A DNA stretch of 64,000 nucleotides, taken from contig OZ014412.1 of assembly GCA_963965975.1 (NCBI GenBank), positions 8,556,708 through 8,620,707 of the forward strand, written 5' to 3'. This DNA is from Xestospongia bergquistia (Eukaryota > Porifera > Demospongiae > Haplosclerida > Petrosiidae). Positions 32,128 to 44,402 of the stretch are shown in pieces. How positions within the stretch are numbered: the first letter of the stretch is position 1; the number at the start of each line of letters is the position of its first letter. The notes beneath the pieces were generated by a model. It ran no database searches. It saw only the letters and a list, made by a program, of their open reading frames with translations, and was not told the origin of the DNA. The position numbers and the translations under genes were made by a program.

Positions 32128-35100
32128 TTATTGAGTGTTAATATAAGAATAGGCAGCGTTCTCTTTAAAAGTAATACAAGTATTTTCCTTTTCCCTTTGT
32201 GTTTCTCTTAGAGTTAGCTTGATTTCATCATAAATTACTGAAGGAGGTCTCTCTTTAATCACTCTTGGTACAGTTACACTAACATAGCAAGGATTATTAT
32301 AGGTATTAACAACTAAAAGGTCATAATTGTCAAATTATAGATAAGAGAGAAGGGGTACCTCGATGATCTGTGAGTTTGCGTTTCTTTCGTATTACAATAC
32401 AAATCAAACAGATGATACAACATGAAATAACTAATAAAATTGCTGAGAGGGGCATTGTTATCAATAGAATTACATGCAGAATTGGACCTGTATAAGATAG
32501 AACTAGAAGATGGTCTGTTTATGTTATTTAACAATGAATCCTCACCAGTAGTGTTACAAGTCTCTCCTTGATAACCTTCATCACAAACACATACATTAGT
32601 GTCCACACAAATACCATGAACACAGGATGGATTACATGTAACTGATGCTCAAAATCAAAAAAAAGCAAAAATGTTATATAGCAATACAAACTTACTTCTT
32701 TGCTTTTGTTCACAATATTCTCCAGTGAAGCCAGGTAAACATATACAGGTGTAATTTCCAGCATGATACTGACATGTACCATTATTGTTACAAGGACTTT
32801 GGTCACATGCTGAGTAAGCTAATACAAGTAGGTTTGATTTTAATTATATAAACATATAGCTCCATTATTACCTATAGTATCACATGTGTCTCCTTCATAA
32901 CCTTCTCCACAAGCACACATATTAGTATCCACACAAACACCATGAATACATGGTGGATTACATGTAACTAATGTTCGATCATGTGAAGAAAGTTTTTTTT
33001 TTATCCTGGCTTACTTGTTACTTTATCTTTGCAAGACTTTCCTATAAATTCAGGTAAACAATGACAGCTATAATTCCTACCATGAGGTTGACATGTACCA
33101 CCATTACAAGGGTTAGGATCACAGGGTCTATGAACTACTAACAATTAGTAAATTTAGTATATTCATGATAACAGTGAATCCTCACCAGTAGTAGTATTAC
33201 AACTGTCTCCTTCATATCCTTCTTCACAAGCACACATATTAGTATCCACACAAGAACCATGAACACATGATGGATTACATGTAGCTAATATCCTGTCATG
33301 TGCGAAAAGTTTTTGATTCTGACTTACTTATCACTTTATTCTTGCAAGACTCTCCTATAAATCCAGGTAGACAATAACAACTATAATTCCTACCATTAGG
33401 TTGACATGTACCACCATTGCAAGGGTTAGGATCACAGGGTGTATGAACTACTAACAAATAATAAATTTAGTTTGCTCATAACAACAGTGAATCCTCACCA
33501 GTAATATTACAATTATCTCCTTCATATCCTTCTTCACAAGCACACATATTAGTATCCACACAAGAACCATGAACACATGATGGATTACATGTAACTAATG
33601 TTCAATATTGAAAAGAAGCCATAAATAATTAACTTACTTCTTTGCTTTTGTTCACAAAATTCTCCAGTAAAGCCAGGTAGACATGTACAGATGTAATTTC
33701 CAGCATGATACTGACATGTACCATTATTGTTACAAGGACTTTGGTCACATGCTAAGTAAACTATTGTTTCATTTAATTATGTATAGCATATAACTGTATT
33801 ATTACCAATGGTGTTACATTTGTCTCCTTCGTAACCTACTCCACAAGCACACATATTAGTATCCACACAAGCACCATGAACACAGGATGGATTACAGTTT
33901 ACTATAATTGAGATAGAAGTCAATAGAGTGAATGAGTGTTAATTACTTACTTGGTTTGGATAAATTAACTAGTTGTTCAAGTTCCTGTCCTCCTCGATAT
34001 GTAGCCTCTCCAATCTCAATTCTTCCAGTAGTTGCTATATCAAACTTACAGAACACATCATCTCCACAAATATCATTAGCTTTTTTTTCCAGAGCAGTAT
34101 CAGAAAAGGAAGGTTCATACACAGGAATGAATGATGGAAAATAGTATGTAGACCAGCTTTGTCCAAAATGATATGTAAATAAACTGTCACTAGGATTATC
34201 AATGATCCCTAAATAAAATTTAGAATTATTATAAATTTGTAACTAGCATACACTTACATGTAATTCCAAACTTTTCATGTATCTCTTGTATAGTAGAGTT
34301 TAATGATAACATCATTCCATTTCCCCTTGGAGTAAGGTCATCTGTCTTATCCCCATTATATGGACCCATCAATCCTTGAGTTTTATTCTTAAATCTCTCA
34401 GGAAGACTAACAATAATGACAGACATAAAACCATTTTGTTCTTGTACTTGTAGAAATGCACCACTTGAGAAGGTAGCACTGACTGTGGTGTTACTAGATT
34501 TAATGATGGTCACATTTTCAAATTCTTGATTTTTCAACTCATCAAAGTTAGCTCTTTCTCCATCAACAATAGTAATCACAGAAGTGATATTGTCAACTGT
34601 TTCTATTTCAAACTGAACTGTACTTGAACTCTTTTCTTTGGCTACACAAGCTGAGAAGACAGTAGCATCTGCAACACTTCCCAATGAAGTTTTAACTTTA
34701 ATCATTCTTCCTTGTAGTGTAAATGATTGATCATTTGTCTCAATGAGAACAAACTCTCCCTTTCCATTAAATGTGTACTTGTGAAGATCAAGAGTCACAA
34801 TATGTGGATCACCAATTATGATAGCTAATGAATGATAAATTATTATAAATTACACATCAAATATTGTTGAATAAACAAGTTAAACCATACTGGCAAGCAT
34901 GCTTTGCCAAACATGAATTATGATCTATGATATTATACATACTCACCAGGTACTGGAGGATTATAACCTGTTCCATTATCTGAAGGACGTCTTTCATAGT
35001 AAATATTACAACTACTTTGTGTTCCTTTACAACAGAAGATATATGGTAGGATATCTTCAAATTGATGTTTGATCAAGTTACTCAAGTAATTCAATCTAGT

Positions 35101-38100
35101 ACTATCAACTGTAGATCCTTTATCTACCGATCCTCCACCTGGTGGTCCCACAATTAGATTACCATCTCTACCATAGCAACATTCATTACTTGGTCCTTCA
35201 TTAGTCCTACATAATTATAGTTGTGATATACATAACTGTAAGGTCCTACTAGTTTCAGATGTGACATAATTATACTTTAAATAATATAACAAATGCATTG
35301 TTGTATTATTATACAAGTAGATAATTATAAACTACCTTAGAGTTCATAGGGTATTATCAATAATAATTTTGGACAGATTGTGTTACTTGCACTGTATTTA
35401 TAAAGGAAGCATTCAAATAAATATTTCAGAAAAAATATTTAACAAAGTGAACCACTGAATAAGTGATTATAAGTGCTCTGAAACTGTTGTTCTCTTAAAT
35501 TATAATCAGTCATACAGTAGGATTGCTTATGTATGTATGATCTGGATTGTCCATTGGAATGTATTAACAAAAAATTGAATATTTCATCAAAAACATTTCA
35601 ATGTTCTGTCTAGTGTTTCTTTCTAGAAGCTCAGGCAATGAATGAAACTATTGTAGTAAAAAGCTAAACAATAAACTTGATCATGTTTCTATAACAGGTT
35701 TTGTAAGCAGTATCAGAAAAGCAGTATCTGTTTTCTTCATTGTTAAAATAGATTTGTTGTTATAAGTGATTCATAGTCACTTGAGTTGCATATATCATGA
35801 CTAATAAGATGTTAAATACAATCTTCATTGCTCTGACAATTAACTATACACAATTATCAATCAATACATAGTAATGACAGCAGTGTGACTTTTATTACTT
35901 TGCATTATCTTCATCTATTTTATATGCAATGCAGAATATTAGTTACTTTTTACAAAACCTGTTATTTTAAAAACTTTTATCTAAAATTACTAGGCCTACC
36001 TATACCCAATTTGAATGAACAATAAAAAAGATAAGACTGAGAATTGCGATATTAACGATGGTAGAGTGGAGTAAATGTGTACAGTTTGTTAATGTATGAT
36101 TGTTTTACTGTAGAATTAGTTATTAATATGTTACTTTTACTAATTAATAGCTAGATAGTTCATGGCTAAATCAACTTACTTTGTAATAGTCCTTTGATGA
36201 AAACATTTAAAAGCTTTAGGATGAAAGAATTCTATCAGTCTTGTATCTCTATCTTCAATAAGTCCACTGTTCACAGTTCTAGCTTGACCAATAGTGGGTG
36301 GACATGGGAAATCAGAACGCACTTTATCTAATAGTTGTTGACCAATACTAGATGGTTCACTGATAGACCATGCTTTACATGCAGACCATAGTTTAGTACC
36401 ACTAGATTGTTTATTGGTTGATACTATCCATATTATATCTGTCCATTGAGTGACTGTTCCTTCTGCTTTATCAAACAACGTTAGATTTTGCAAATTACTA
36501 CCTTTAGCTTCAATGGAAATAATAGCACCATAAACAGATTGATTACTGGAGCGAGATATAATAGGTACTGTGACAGTAGCTGACCCAGTATTAGCTACAT
36601 CACTATCTAGTGTGATCACTTGTTCTAATGTAGAGACATCATTAGATATCTGGAAGATATGTAACTTAATGTCAACATGTAAATCTGAGGGAGTAATGAC
36701 ATCTTGTAATGGCTTAGTTAGAGATACTGTTGACCACATTAATGTAATATTATCTCCTACATGTATAAGTAGTTTATGAGAGCTAATGTCAACATGATTA
36801 TCATCTTCAATGCGTCCTACAGATGAGATGAATCAAAAAATACTTAAAGTTAAAATCATTACTTACTTGAATAAAATAATGATTCCTTTTCATATTTAAA
36901 TCCATTATGAAACAGTTGTACATTCACTTTTCCTATCTTTCTTAGTCTAGGTGTAACACATAATACTTGTCTTTGACTAACATAGACACCATCCACTTTA
37001 ACACCATCAAATAAACAATATAACTTATCAGTAGATTTAATATAAGTGGGTCCAGTTAGTATTACTGGTACACCACCTAGTATATTACCATACCATGGAT
37101 TGAGTTGAAAGGCATCTATTAGTAACAATAATGAAAGATAAATAAAATAAGTTTACTTGTCTAACCTGTATTGATAATGTTTAGATTCATTCCTGTTAAG
37201 TATGTATATCCTTCTGCATTGAAATAATAGGATTTCATACTTCCATATCCAATTACACTAAGACCAGCAGTAATATCAGTATGATGTAAAACATGAGGTA
37301 GAGTGTCATTAAACACATGAACTGTTCCATATCCTATAATGTCACCATTATAACCATGAATAGGTTCCCAGTCCCAGTTATAAGGTTTATCATCTAATAG
37401 AACATCAGTTATGTTAGTTGTTGTAATTTGAATGTAATGATGATCAAACCAGTCAGTCAATGAAGTGTTCAGTGGTACATAGACCACTTTGTTAATGTAC
37501 TGTTCTATAGGAGGTGTCACACTCAGGGTTTCATGTATGAATGAAAAGTTAAAGTAGGAGTCTCTTGCATAAACTTCTGAAACAAGTTGAGATACAAGTA
37601 TTGGCTTATCAGATTCAATGGTACAATAGGTAACTGGATCAATGTAAGCATTTGTAAAGTTCCGGTCACCAGGAAATCTCAAAAATGTGGTATTAATTAA
37701 TGTATTGTTGCAAGTTTGAGTGATAGTAGTTTCTCCTTCAGAGGCTACAATCTTTGTATAGTACTGCACTGATGCTTCACGAAATGGTACAAGGAGGAAC
37801 TTTTTACCCCAAGTCACTGTTGGTGGGATTTGCTCTGTAACATAATCACAAAACGACCACCGCCACCACTGGTCTTGTGAGAAAAACACATCTAACCACC
37901 ATTGTTGATTTGATACTATACCACACTCATGTCCACTGATAATTGTTAAAGGTTTATTTGATATAATTTGAGTACCAGTTAAATCAGCTACAGCTCCAAT
38001 CAGAAGTGTTTGCATTAAATGTAGTCTAATGGTATAGGTATTACCAGCATTGATAATAATAGTTGGGATGATTGGATTTTGAGGGTCTGCTGGAACCTTT

Positions 38101-38705
38101 ATCATCTGTGTAGGTACAATAGTTATAGTAGTGTTGTCCTCATTTCCAACTAAAAGAAACAGACTCTCATCTCTCCACCAGCTATCTAAAGATACCACAT
38201 AATATTCATATCGTTGTAGTCCCATATTGATATATGGATATGCTAAGTATTCAGCATTGAGGTCATAGTCCACAGACATCACAACAACTGATATAGGAAT
38301 TTTGTTATCATTAGAATAGATATGAATTCCTTTGAATCGTTCTGAATAATTTCCATGACGTGGTTCAACATTATCAGGTAGTATTACAAGAGCAGGACTG
38401 TTAACGGATACATTACCAGTATAGTACCAACCTGTACTATTGTGGTTCCACCCAATACCTAACTCTACTGTGAAGTTAACTGGTTGGACTGATAGTGTAG
38501 TAATGGTGAGTTCTCTTCTATAGTGCCAATATGACTTCAGTATACCAACATAGAAATGAATTCCATATGAAGAAAGCTGACCATTGGTTATCTTAGGAAA
38601 ATATACAGAAATCACTGTTGAAGAAAATAATGTTATATCACTTGGTTACTAGTTAAAGATCTACTTACAGACTAAAGCTAATAGAACAGTGTAGACTAGC
38701 TTCAT
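32128..38705 (-). CDS. Receptor R2: IgGFc-TIG-AMOP-VWD-EGF(9)-TM, tyrosine tail, 1586 aa
   Basis: Eighteen exons join in phase (4761 nt): 38705-38669, 38614-37166 (IgGFc), 37115-36867 (TIG), 36816-36180 and 35206-34947 (AMOP), 34824-34258 (VWD, GDPHIV), 34208-33951, nine EGF exons between 33901 and 32546, 32502-32359 (TM) and 32312-32128 (tail). Differences from R1 include two extra EGF modules of a [15 protein letters not shown] type shared with R3, and one 99-nt EGF exon with a duplicated Thr codon. The tail ([32 protein letters not shown]) keeps the R1 tyrosines. The AMOP intron is only 973 bp and lacks the R1 repeats. The last EGF-to-TM intron is 43 bp. Predicted surface type I protein; no lesion found. 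Confidence 0.9.
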
Positions 38706-38765
38706 TTTGATTTTTCTCTCTTCCAATATGGACAAACAAGTGCACTCTTATAAATACAGTAGTAA
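38706..38765 (-). promoter_or_regulatory. Conserved core promoter of R2
   Basis: Minus strand has TATTTATAAGAGTGCACTTG then TTTGTCCATATTGGAAGAG directly upstream of the 5' leader, essentially identical to R1. Confidence 0.5.
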
Positions 38766-39309
38766 GTTTTTCAACAGCTTCAGTGATATAATTAAACCAC
38801 ATTATGCGATAACATACTTAGATGTACATTAGTAATAATGTACTCATTGTAGGTTATCAATATAGTGTCAATATAATGTTGACAAGTTTATCAAACTAAA
38901 ATTACAACAAGTTATTTAAGTGTCATAAAGTAATTTTTAGTTGATTATTCAAATGATAAATAACAAAATTCAAATCAATCTACATAAAGTCTAATATAAT
39001 AGAACTAACTACAATATATAGTGTACTGGTATTATATGTCATAGCACATGTTAAATATTTTGACTATATAACCCTCTCCCTCAATAGAGTAACTAAAATG
39101 TAATAGTCCTTTTGTGGTTCATTTTGTATTAAATATATAGTTGAGAAGATTCATATGTCTTGTTTTGAGTTCAACTTTAATATTTAAATTTATTAGTAGT
39201 AGTAAATACAGTATAAGTAATATATTGTATTTACTAATGTAAATACAATATATTACATTTATATTATATGTATATATGATACTATAATCAAATAGTGAGT
39301 GTGATACAT

Positions 39310-39440
39310 ACCCAATGATTTCCACTACGTACTGGCATTTGATCAATAGCTTCAGATCCTAATATCTTAAGACACATCAGATTGAACTGTTATTGGAGGA
39401 GATATTTCTAGGACACTAATAGATTGCTTCCACCACCTAA
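39310..39440 (-). pseudogene. CBS: Cystathionine beta-synthase exon fragment (relic 3)
   Basis: Minus strand reads RWWKQSISVLEISPPITVQSD with an intact AG acceptor, then a deletion of about 14 bp removes the SCSDTV codons and shifts the frame before LGSEAIDQMPV. The following CBS exons found at 27.2-27.3 kb are missing here. It sits upstream of R2, at the position relic 2 holds relative to R1. Confidence 0.7.
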
Positions 39441-40199
39441 TAGAGAGAATGAAGTGTATTGGACAATGTATAGCCAGTCTATAAAATATACTATTACCAT
39501 TTGGTTTTCAATTAAGTCATTAATTATTATTAAATATGTTTCACATCTTGTCAGTAAGATATTATGATAATGTAGTCATTATATAGTGGACATTATTGTG
39601 ACTGCGAACTGTCCTTAATTAATAATAGAAGTGTTCTTTATATAGAGGTTAAATATTTCACTAAAGTATTAGTATGGGACTAGAACAAGTGTTTTTAATA
39701 TAGAAGTTAATTGTATAATACACTGAAGTATTAGTATGAAACTGGAACAAGTGTTTTTAATATAGAGAATGTCCTCAATTCAGTGTGCCTTCTAAAAGAG
39801 GTTCCTTTGAATATAAGTCATATTTTAACTCTTTTATGTTTCTCTGACTTTACCCTGATGGATTTGCAGTGATCAGTCTCTGTGAACTACTTCATGTTGA
39901 GGCAAACATTTCCTGTTACATATTATAATAGGTCTTCAGACTCATTTTATACTGAATTATACTACAGTATACTACAAAATAAATTTAATTATACTACAGT
40001 ATACTACAAAATAAATTAAATTACACTACAGTATATGAATACATACATTATATAAGATATTAAGACTTTAGAGACAATATGGCTTACACATACACATCAC
40101 AATCTTATAATTCAATCTCTTTCTCATAATCAAATAAATCAAGTTATTATAAATTATTTTTTAAAGTTCTAGTTAGTGTTACTCACTCACTCATATACA

Positions 40200-40718
40200 G
40201 GTCATTACTGTTACTAATAATTCAGATGAGGCAGAGAAACTATGTTTACTACATTCTACACTTTGTGAGTTGACTGGACAGTAATGTTAATACTGTCACA
40301 AAAAAAGATCTCATTGAGGTTTGTCAACAAGAGACAGGAGGAATGAGTGTGTCCTGTGTCATTGATCAAAGGAGGAAGGTGAGTCAATGTCACATGATAT
40401 TATTGATATCTCATGTGCAGTATCACCTGGTTACTCTATCACTGATTTTGATACTTCAATGTCTGTTAAAAACTAAGTAGAACAATCTTTAAAGCAATAC
40501 AAATATTAAACCACACCCACTACTATACACAATCTACCAACGAAACAAGAAATTATTAATTTATTAGCATCACAAAGACATTGGATTACAACTCAACCTG
40601 ATTTACAAGTAAACATGTTTGTCATATGTTCCATCTCTCTTTCACTTTCTCTCTTTAGTTAGAGCTCCAGACATTAAACTGTTATTCCTAAAGGAGAACA
40701 GTGGGTCCTTCTTGGTGT
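40200..40718 (+). pseudogene. CRYZL1: CRYZL1-like quinone oxidoreductase relic 1
   Basis: Plus-strand exon remnants match the C-terminal half of the MDR-family quinone oxidoreductase-like protein 1 in order. They read VITVTNNSDEAEKLCLLHST (40201-), LIEVCQQETGGMSVSCVID (~40305-40378, followed by GTGAGT), PTKQEIINLLASQRHWITTQ (~40535-40607) and a damaged APDIKLLFLKENSG (~40663-). Human CRYZL1 has the corresponding CLEETGG, PHKHDIITLL and LFLKG blocks (established knowledge, from memory). The last exon is interrupted by a palindromic element. N-terminal exons are missing, so this is a pseudogene. Confidence 0.6.
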
Positions 40719-40895
40719 AACTTCTATGATGATGTAACATGTACTATGATGATGACATCACTATGTGTCATAAGGTTTTGGTTTAGTGCTTAGGTAATGG
40801 TTTTAGATGATGCCATCATATATGATGAGATCACTATGTGTCATTTAATAATGATGTCATCATAGTAAATTACACCAAGACCATCAGGATCAGCT
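40719..40895. mobile_element. MITE-like palindromic element, copy 1
   Basis: Inverted ends GTCCTTCTTGGTGTAACTT and the complement of a TTACACCAAGAcC-type end enclose short inverted blocks of TATGATGATGACATCA and ATATATGATGA. Copies occur at 54137-54345 and, in opposite orientation, at ~43745-43935. No coding capacity. In both direct copies it lies inside the last CRYZL1-like exon, so the insertion predates the segmental duplication. Confidence 0.6.
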
Positions 40896-41779
40896 TTCAT
40901 TTCTCTTTGATCCCATATGGACATTCTCTGGTTCACGACAAGGCAAATATCTACATATTCCGTTGCTAGTAGATAATATAATAGGACCACCCTTCAGTAA
41001 ACACCATTATGATATCCTTTATATGTGACTAGTCCTCCATTAGTACATCACAAAGTGTTAGTAGAAACCAATATCTTGTTTGTAGACACTAATAATTTTT
41101 TAAATAGATGTCAAGTCATGTGACTGTCATGTGATAAATCATGTGATCATGTCATACATAGGTTATACCTAAGCATTATGGCATGATAACTTATAAAATA
41201 GACAACTGGTATTGTCTTTAACTTACTTAACATAAAGATATATTAAATGATGTTGTAACAAAATTTAAAGAAGGAAAAATTAAGTAAGACCCGAATGGAT
41301 GGATAGATGGATCAATGAATTCATTGATGGACAAATGAATGTATAATTGAATATTACTATGGACAGACTATTATGTCATATTGTTATCTAGGTCTCATAT
41401 ATGATGTGTGGTAGCTATAAATCGTGAGGGTCACAATCACTAGGGAGAGTTGTCATGACAACAGATGTAAATCAATTAGGATAAACAAAGGGTATTGTTA
41501 ATATTTTTCACTGTAAATAACTGAGAACTGATATTGTAATTATCATATTTAAAAGATATTTTAAAGACAACAATATACCTTTTTTTTGTTAATAATTGAG
41601 ACAAATTTAATGCATAAAACAATTTTGTCATTTTAAAAAGAATTAGTTTAAAATTAGATTTATATTATATTAAAGTTATATCAATTGACAATGTAGGCTT
41701 TACTTTGAGAGAGAGAGAGAGAGATAAAGGAAGACAAGATTAAGACATGATTGGAAATACAGGTTATTTCTTTTAAAGT

Positions 41780-42390
41780 TCTTGAATCAATGTTGACATT
41801 AGAATGCAACTGTACATAGTGTTTGATCCAACATTAATACTAGAGAAAATATTTTTAAGAATTTACTGCTACAAAGTAGAGTTCTTGTGACAACAGAGAA
41901 GATAATTATTGTAAAGAACTTACTTCAGATTTTTGATCCATTATTGTCTTTAGAGAAGATATTGTTAGAAACTTATTGCAACAAACTGGATTTTTTGATC
42001 CACTTGGAACACTAGAGAGGATATTTTTTAAAAACTTATTGCAACAAACTAGATTTTTTGAATCAGTGGTGACTCTTGAGAAAATGTTATAAAGAACTTA
42101 CAACTTACTGTAACAAACTGGACTTTTTTATCCTGTTGTGACACTAGAGAGGATACTGTTAAGAACTTACTACAACAAACTGGAGTATTTGAATCAATAT
42201 TGGCACTAGAGAAAATATTGTTAAGAACTTACTACAACAAACTGGATTTTGATCTAGTGGTGACTCTTCAGAAGGTATTGTGAAGAACTTACAACTTACT
42301 GTAACAAACTGGATTTTTTGATCCTGTTGCGACAGTAGAGAAAGTATTGTTAAGAACTTACTACAACAAAGTATTTGAATCTAAAAAAAT
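41780..42390. repeat. ~60-bp satellite/minisatellite array, copy 1
   Basis: Roughly eight imperfect units share the sentence TTGATCC…GACACTAGAGAAGATATTGTTA…AGAACTTACTGCAACAAACT…GGATTTTTTG. Unit lengths vary by indels. A shorter version of the array lies at 55770-56130. It lies between CRYZL1-like and CBS relics. A (GA)n tract lies at 41707-41723. Confidence 0.8.
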
Positions 42391-42429
42391 TTATTAATTT
42401 AAAATTTTAATTATTTTTTTAAATTTGAA

Positions 42430-42783
42430 AATTTTAAACTTCAGCATCTCCTGTTTTATACCATTTAACAACAACTGATCTATCTAGTACAGTGTGTATA
42501 AAATCATAACCAGAGAGAAAGAGAGAGAGAGAGAGAGAAGTAAGTAGACAGTGAAAGTACTCAATTACCTGATAAACAGTAACTGGTGTCTCATTCAATT
42601 CTTCAGGTTCAACTAATATAGAGCCTATAGGATCAATGCCAATAAACTAGTGATAAATGATAGAGGACTTTGAATGAGTTATACTTTTTACCTTAACATT
42701 TGGCATCTTCTCTTTTGTCTTCCTTCAAATACTAGTGACAGTATTACCAGTACCAGCACCAATAACTACTGTATCAAACTGAC
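42430..42783 (-). pseudogene. CBS: Cystathionine beta-synthase catalytic-exon relic (copy 1)
   Basis: Minus strand: GQFDTVVIGAGTGNTVTSI, an in-frame TGA, then RKTKEKMPNVK (42783-42692). The next exon is [19 protein letters not shown] (~42650-42572), then [19 protein letters not shown] and TGDAEV plus a stop (~42490-42428). These correspond to the GTGGT(I/V)TGIARK…, [16 protein letters not shown] and GYDFIPTVLDR blocks of CBS. The stop in the first exon, loss of VEGI and the terminal stop show it is dead. A (GA)n tract replaces part of the last acceptor. Confidence 0.8.
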
Positions 42784-43159
42784 CTGTAGACAAAGAGATA
42801 CATGCACATGCTCATAATATTATGACACAGAAATAGATGTAGACAGACGGCTATAACACTACTCAGCAGCACTGTCTAGTGAGCTAATGGATATCATGGT
42901 AACAATATTGTAAAATATACAAGCAAGTTTAATGGATGATACAGTTATGTGTATTTAGTTGTGAAGTTTATTTAACAAGACTTTATGTGTACTATTGTCT
43001 GTATATTACACAGAGACATAGAACACAACAATAGGAGCACAATAATCAGTTCAATAGCTAGAACACTAGATATGTACCTGATCTAAAATATGTGAGTTTG
43101 GTATTTCTTTTTTTAACCTCCAAGCAACTCAAATATGAAATTCTAAAGTCAATTTGAGA

Positions 43160-43945
43160 TAATAAATGGATGGTATAGATGGATCAATTAATTCATTGAT
43201 GGACAAATGAATGTATAATCCGTAGGCAAAACCGTACTTTTGTGTTAAAATTAGAGTAGGCGAACCCGGAGTAGGCGAACACGGAAGAACCCAATTGAAT
43301 ATAATTATGGACAGACTATTATGTCATATTGTTATCTAGGTCTCATATATGATGTGTGTTAGCTATAAATCGTGAGGGTCACAATCACTAGGGAGAGTTG
43401 TCATGACAACGGATGTAAATCAATTAGGATAAACAAAGGGTATTGTTAATATGTCATGCATATCATAATAAATGATATGCATGACATGATCACATGATTT
43501 ATCACATGAAAGTCACATAATTTGATATCTATTTTAAAATTATAGTGTCTACAAACAAGATATTGGTTTCTACTAACACTTTGTGATGTACTAATGGAGG
43601 ACTAGTCACATATAAAGGATATCATAATGGTATTTAATGAATAGAATGGTCCTATTATATTATCTACTAGCAACAGGATATGTAGATATTTGCCTTGTTG
43701 TGAACCAGAGAGTGTCCATATGGGATCAAAGAGAAAATGAAGGCTGTTCCGGGTGGTTCTTGGTGTAACTTCACTCTGATGACATCATCATTAAATGACA
43801 GGTAGTGATGTCATCATATATGATGACATCATCTAAATCCATCACCTAAACCCTAAACCAAACCTTATGACACATAGTGATGTCATCATCATAGTACAAG
43901 TTACTTCATCATAGAAGTTATACCAAGAAGGACCCTAATAAATAG
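43160..43945. repeat. Rearranged secondary copy of 40.7-41.5 kb (direct and inverted parts)
   Basis: Bases ~43165-43460 repeat 41300-41500 in direct orientation. From ~43475 to ~43940 the sequence is the reverse complement of about 40710-41150, including the MITE-like palindrome. The junction is marked by an AATGATATGCATGACATGAT palindrome. A 70-bp GC-richer block (43220-43292), with AGTAGGCGAACCCGG and AGTAGGCGAACACGG as a tandem pair, is inserted into the direct part. Confidence 0.75.
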
Positions 43946-44402
43946 TAAATGTACATATGATAATTATACATAACTCAAATATCATTTAGCAAACATAGAA
44001 TTTCTATTAAAATGATTTTATGATATTGGTGTGACCATATGTAACAATTGTGTCGAGTTAAAAGGGTCTATTTTTCTGCTATACAGTACATTAACACTTA
44101 ATAATCCCTGGAATCCCTGGTTCACCATTGTTGCATGTGTGTAAAAAAGCATAAATAAGTAACAGAAAATATGAAGAAGTGATATTACAATGATTATTTA
44201 TTTTAAAATTTAGGATAAATGAAGATGCAACACAAAAATAGCAAATTTCACAGCTCCTTATTTAACTTGTAAATATGCAAAAGGCAATTATAATTAAGTA
44301 CAAAACAACACTACACTCTTTAAATGTAATGTATTTATTGTTAATCACTTTTTGTCTAATTGTTCTGAAAATTGATCACTCATCTCAAACTTCTCTAGAT
44401 CT

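Larger units (their letters stand above)
39600..42860. repeat. Segmental duplication, copy 1 (partner 53030-56620)
   Basis: Over ~3.2 kb this region parallels 53030-56620 in order: TTCAGTGTGCCTTCTAAAAG, TGATCAGTCTCTGTGAACTA, CRYZL1-like exon relics, MITE-like palindrome, GGACAGACTATTATGTCATA, a ~60-bp satellite, CBS mid-exon relics and GACAAAGAGATACATGCACA. It precedes R3 in the same way that the partner precedes R4, so R3 and R4 derive from one duplicated unit distinct from the R1/R2 unit. Confidence 0.85.

Noticed and set aside
33932..34144. Plus-strand open frame of 70 codons (also at 45263-45475)
   Set aside because: Antisense to the post-VWD linker exon of R2 and R3, and crosses its splice site.
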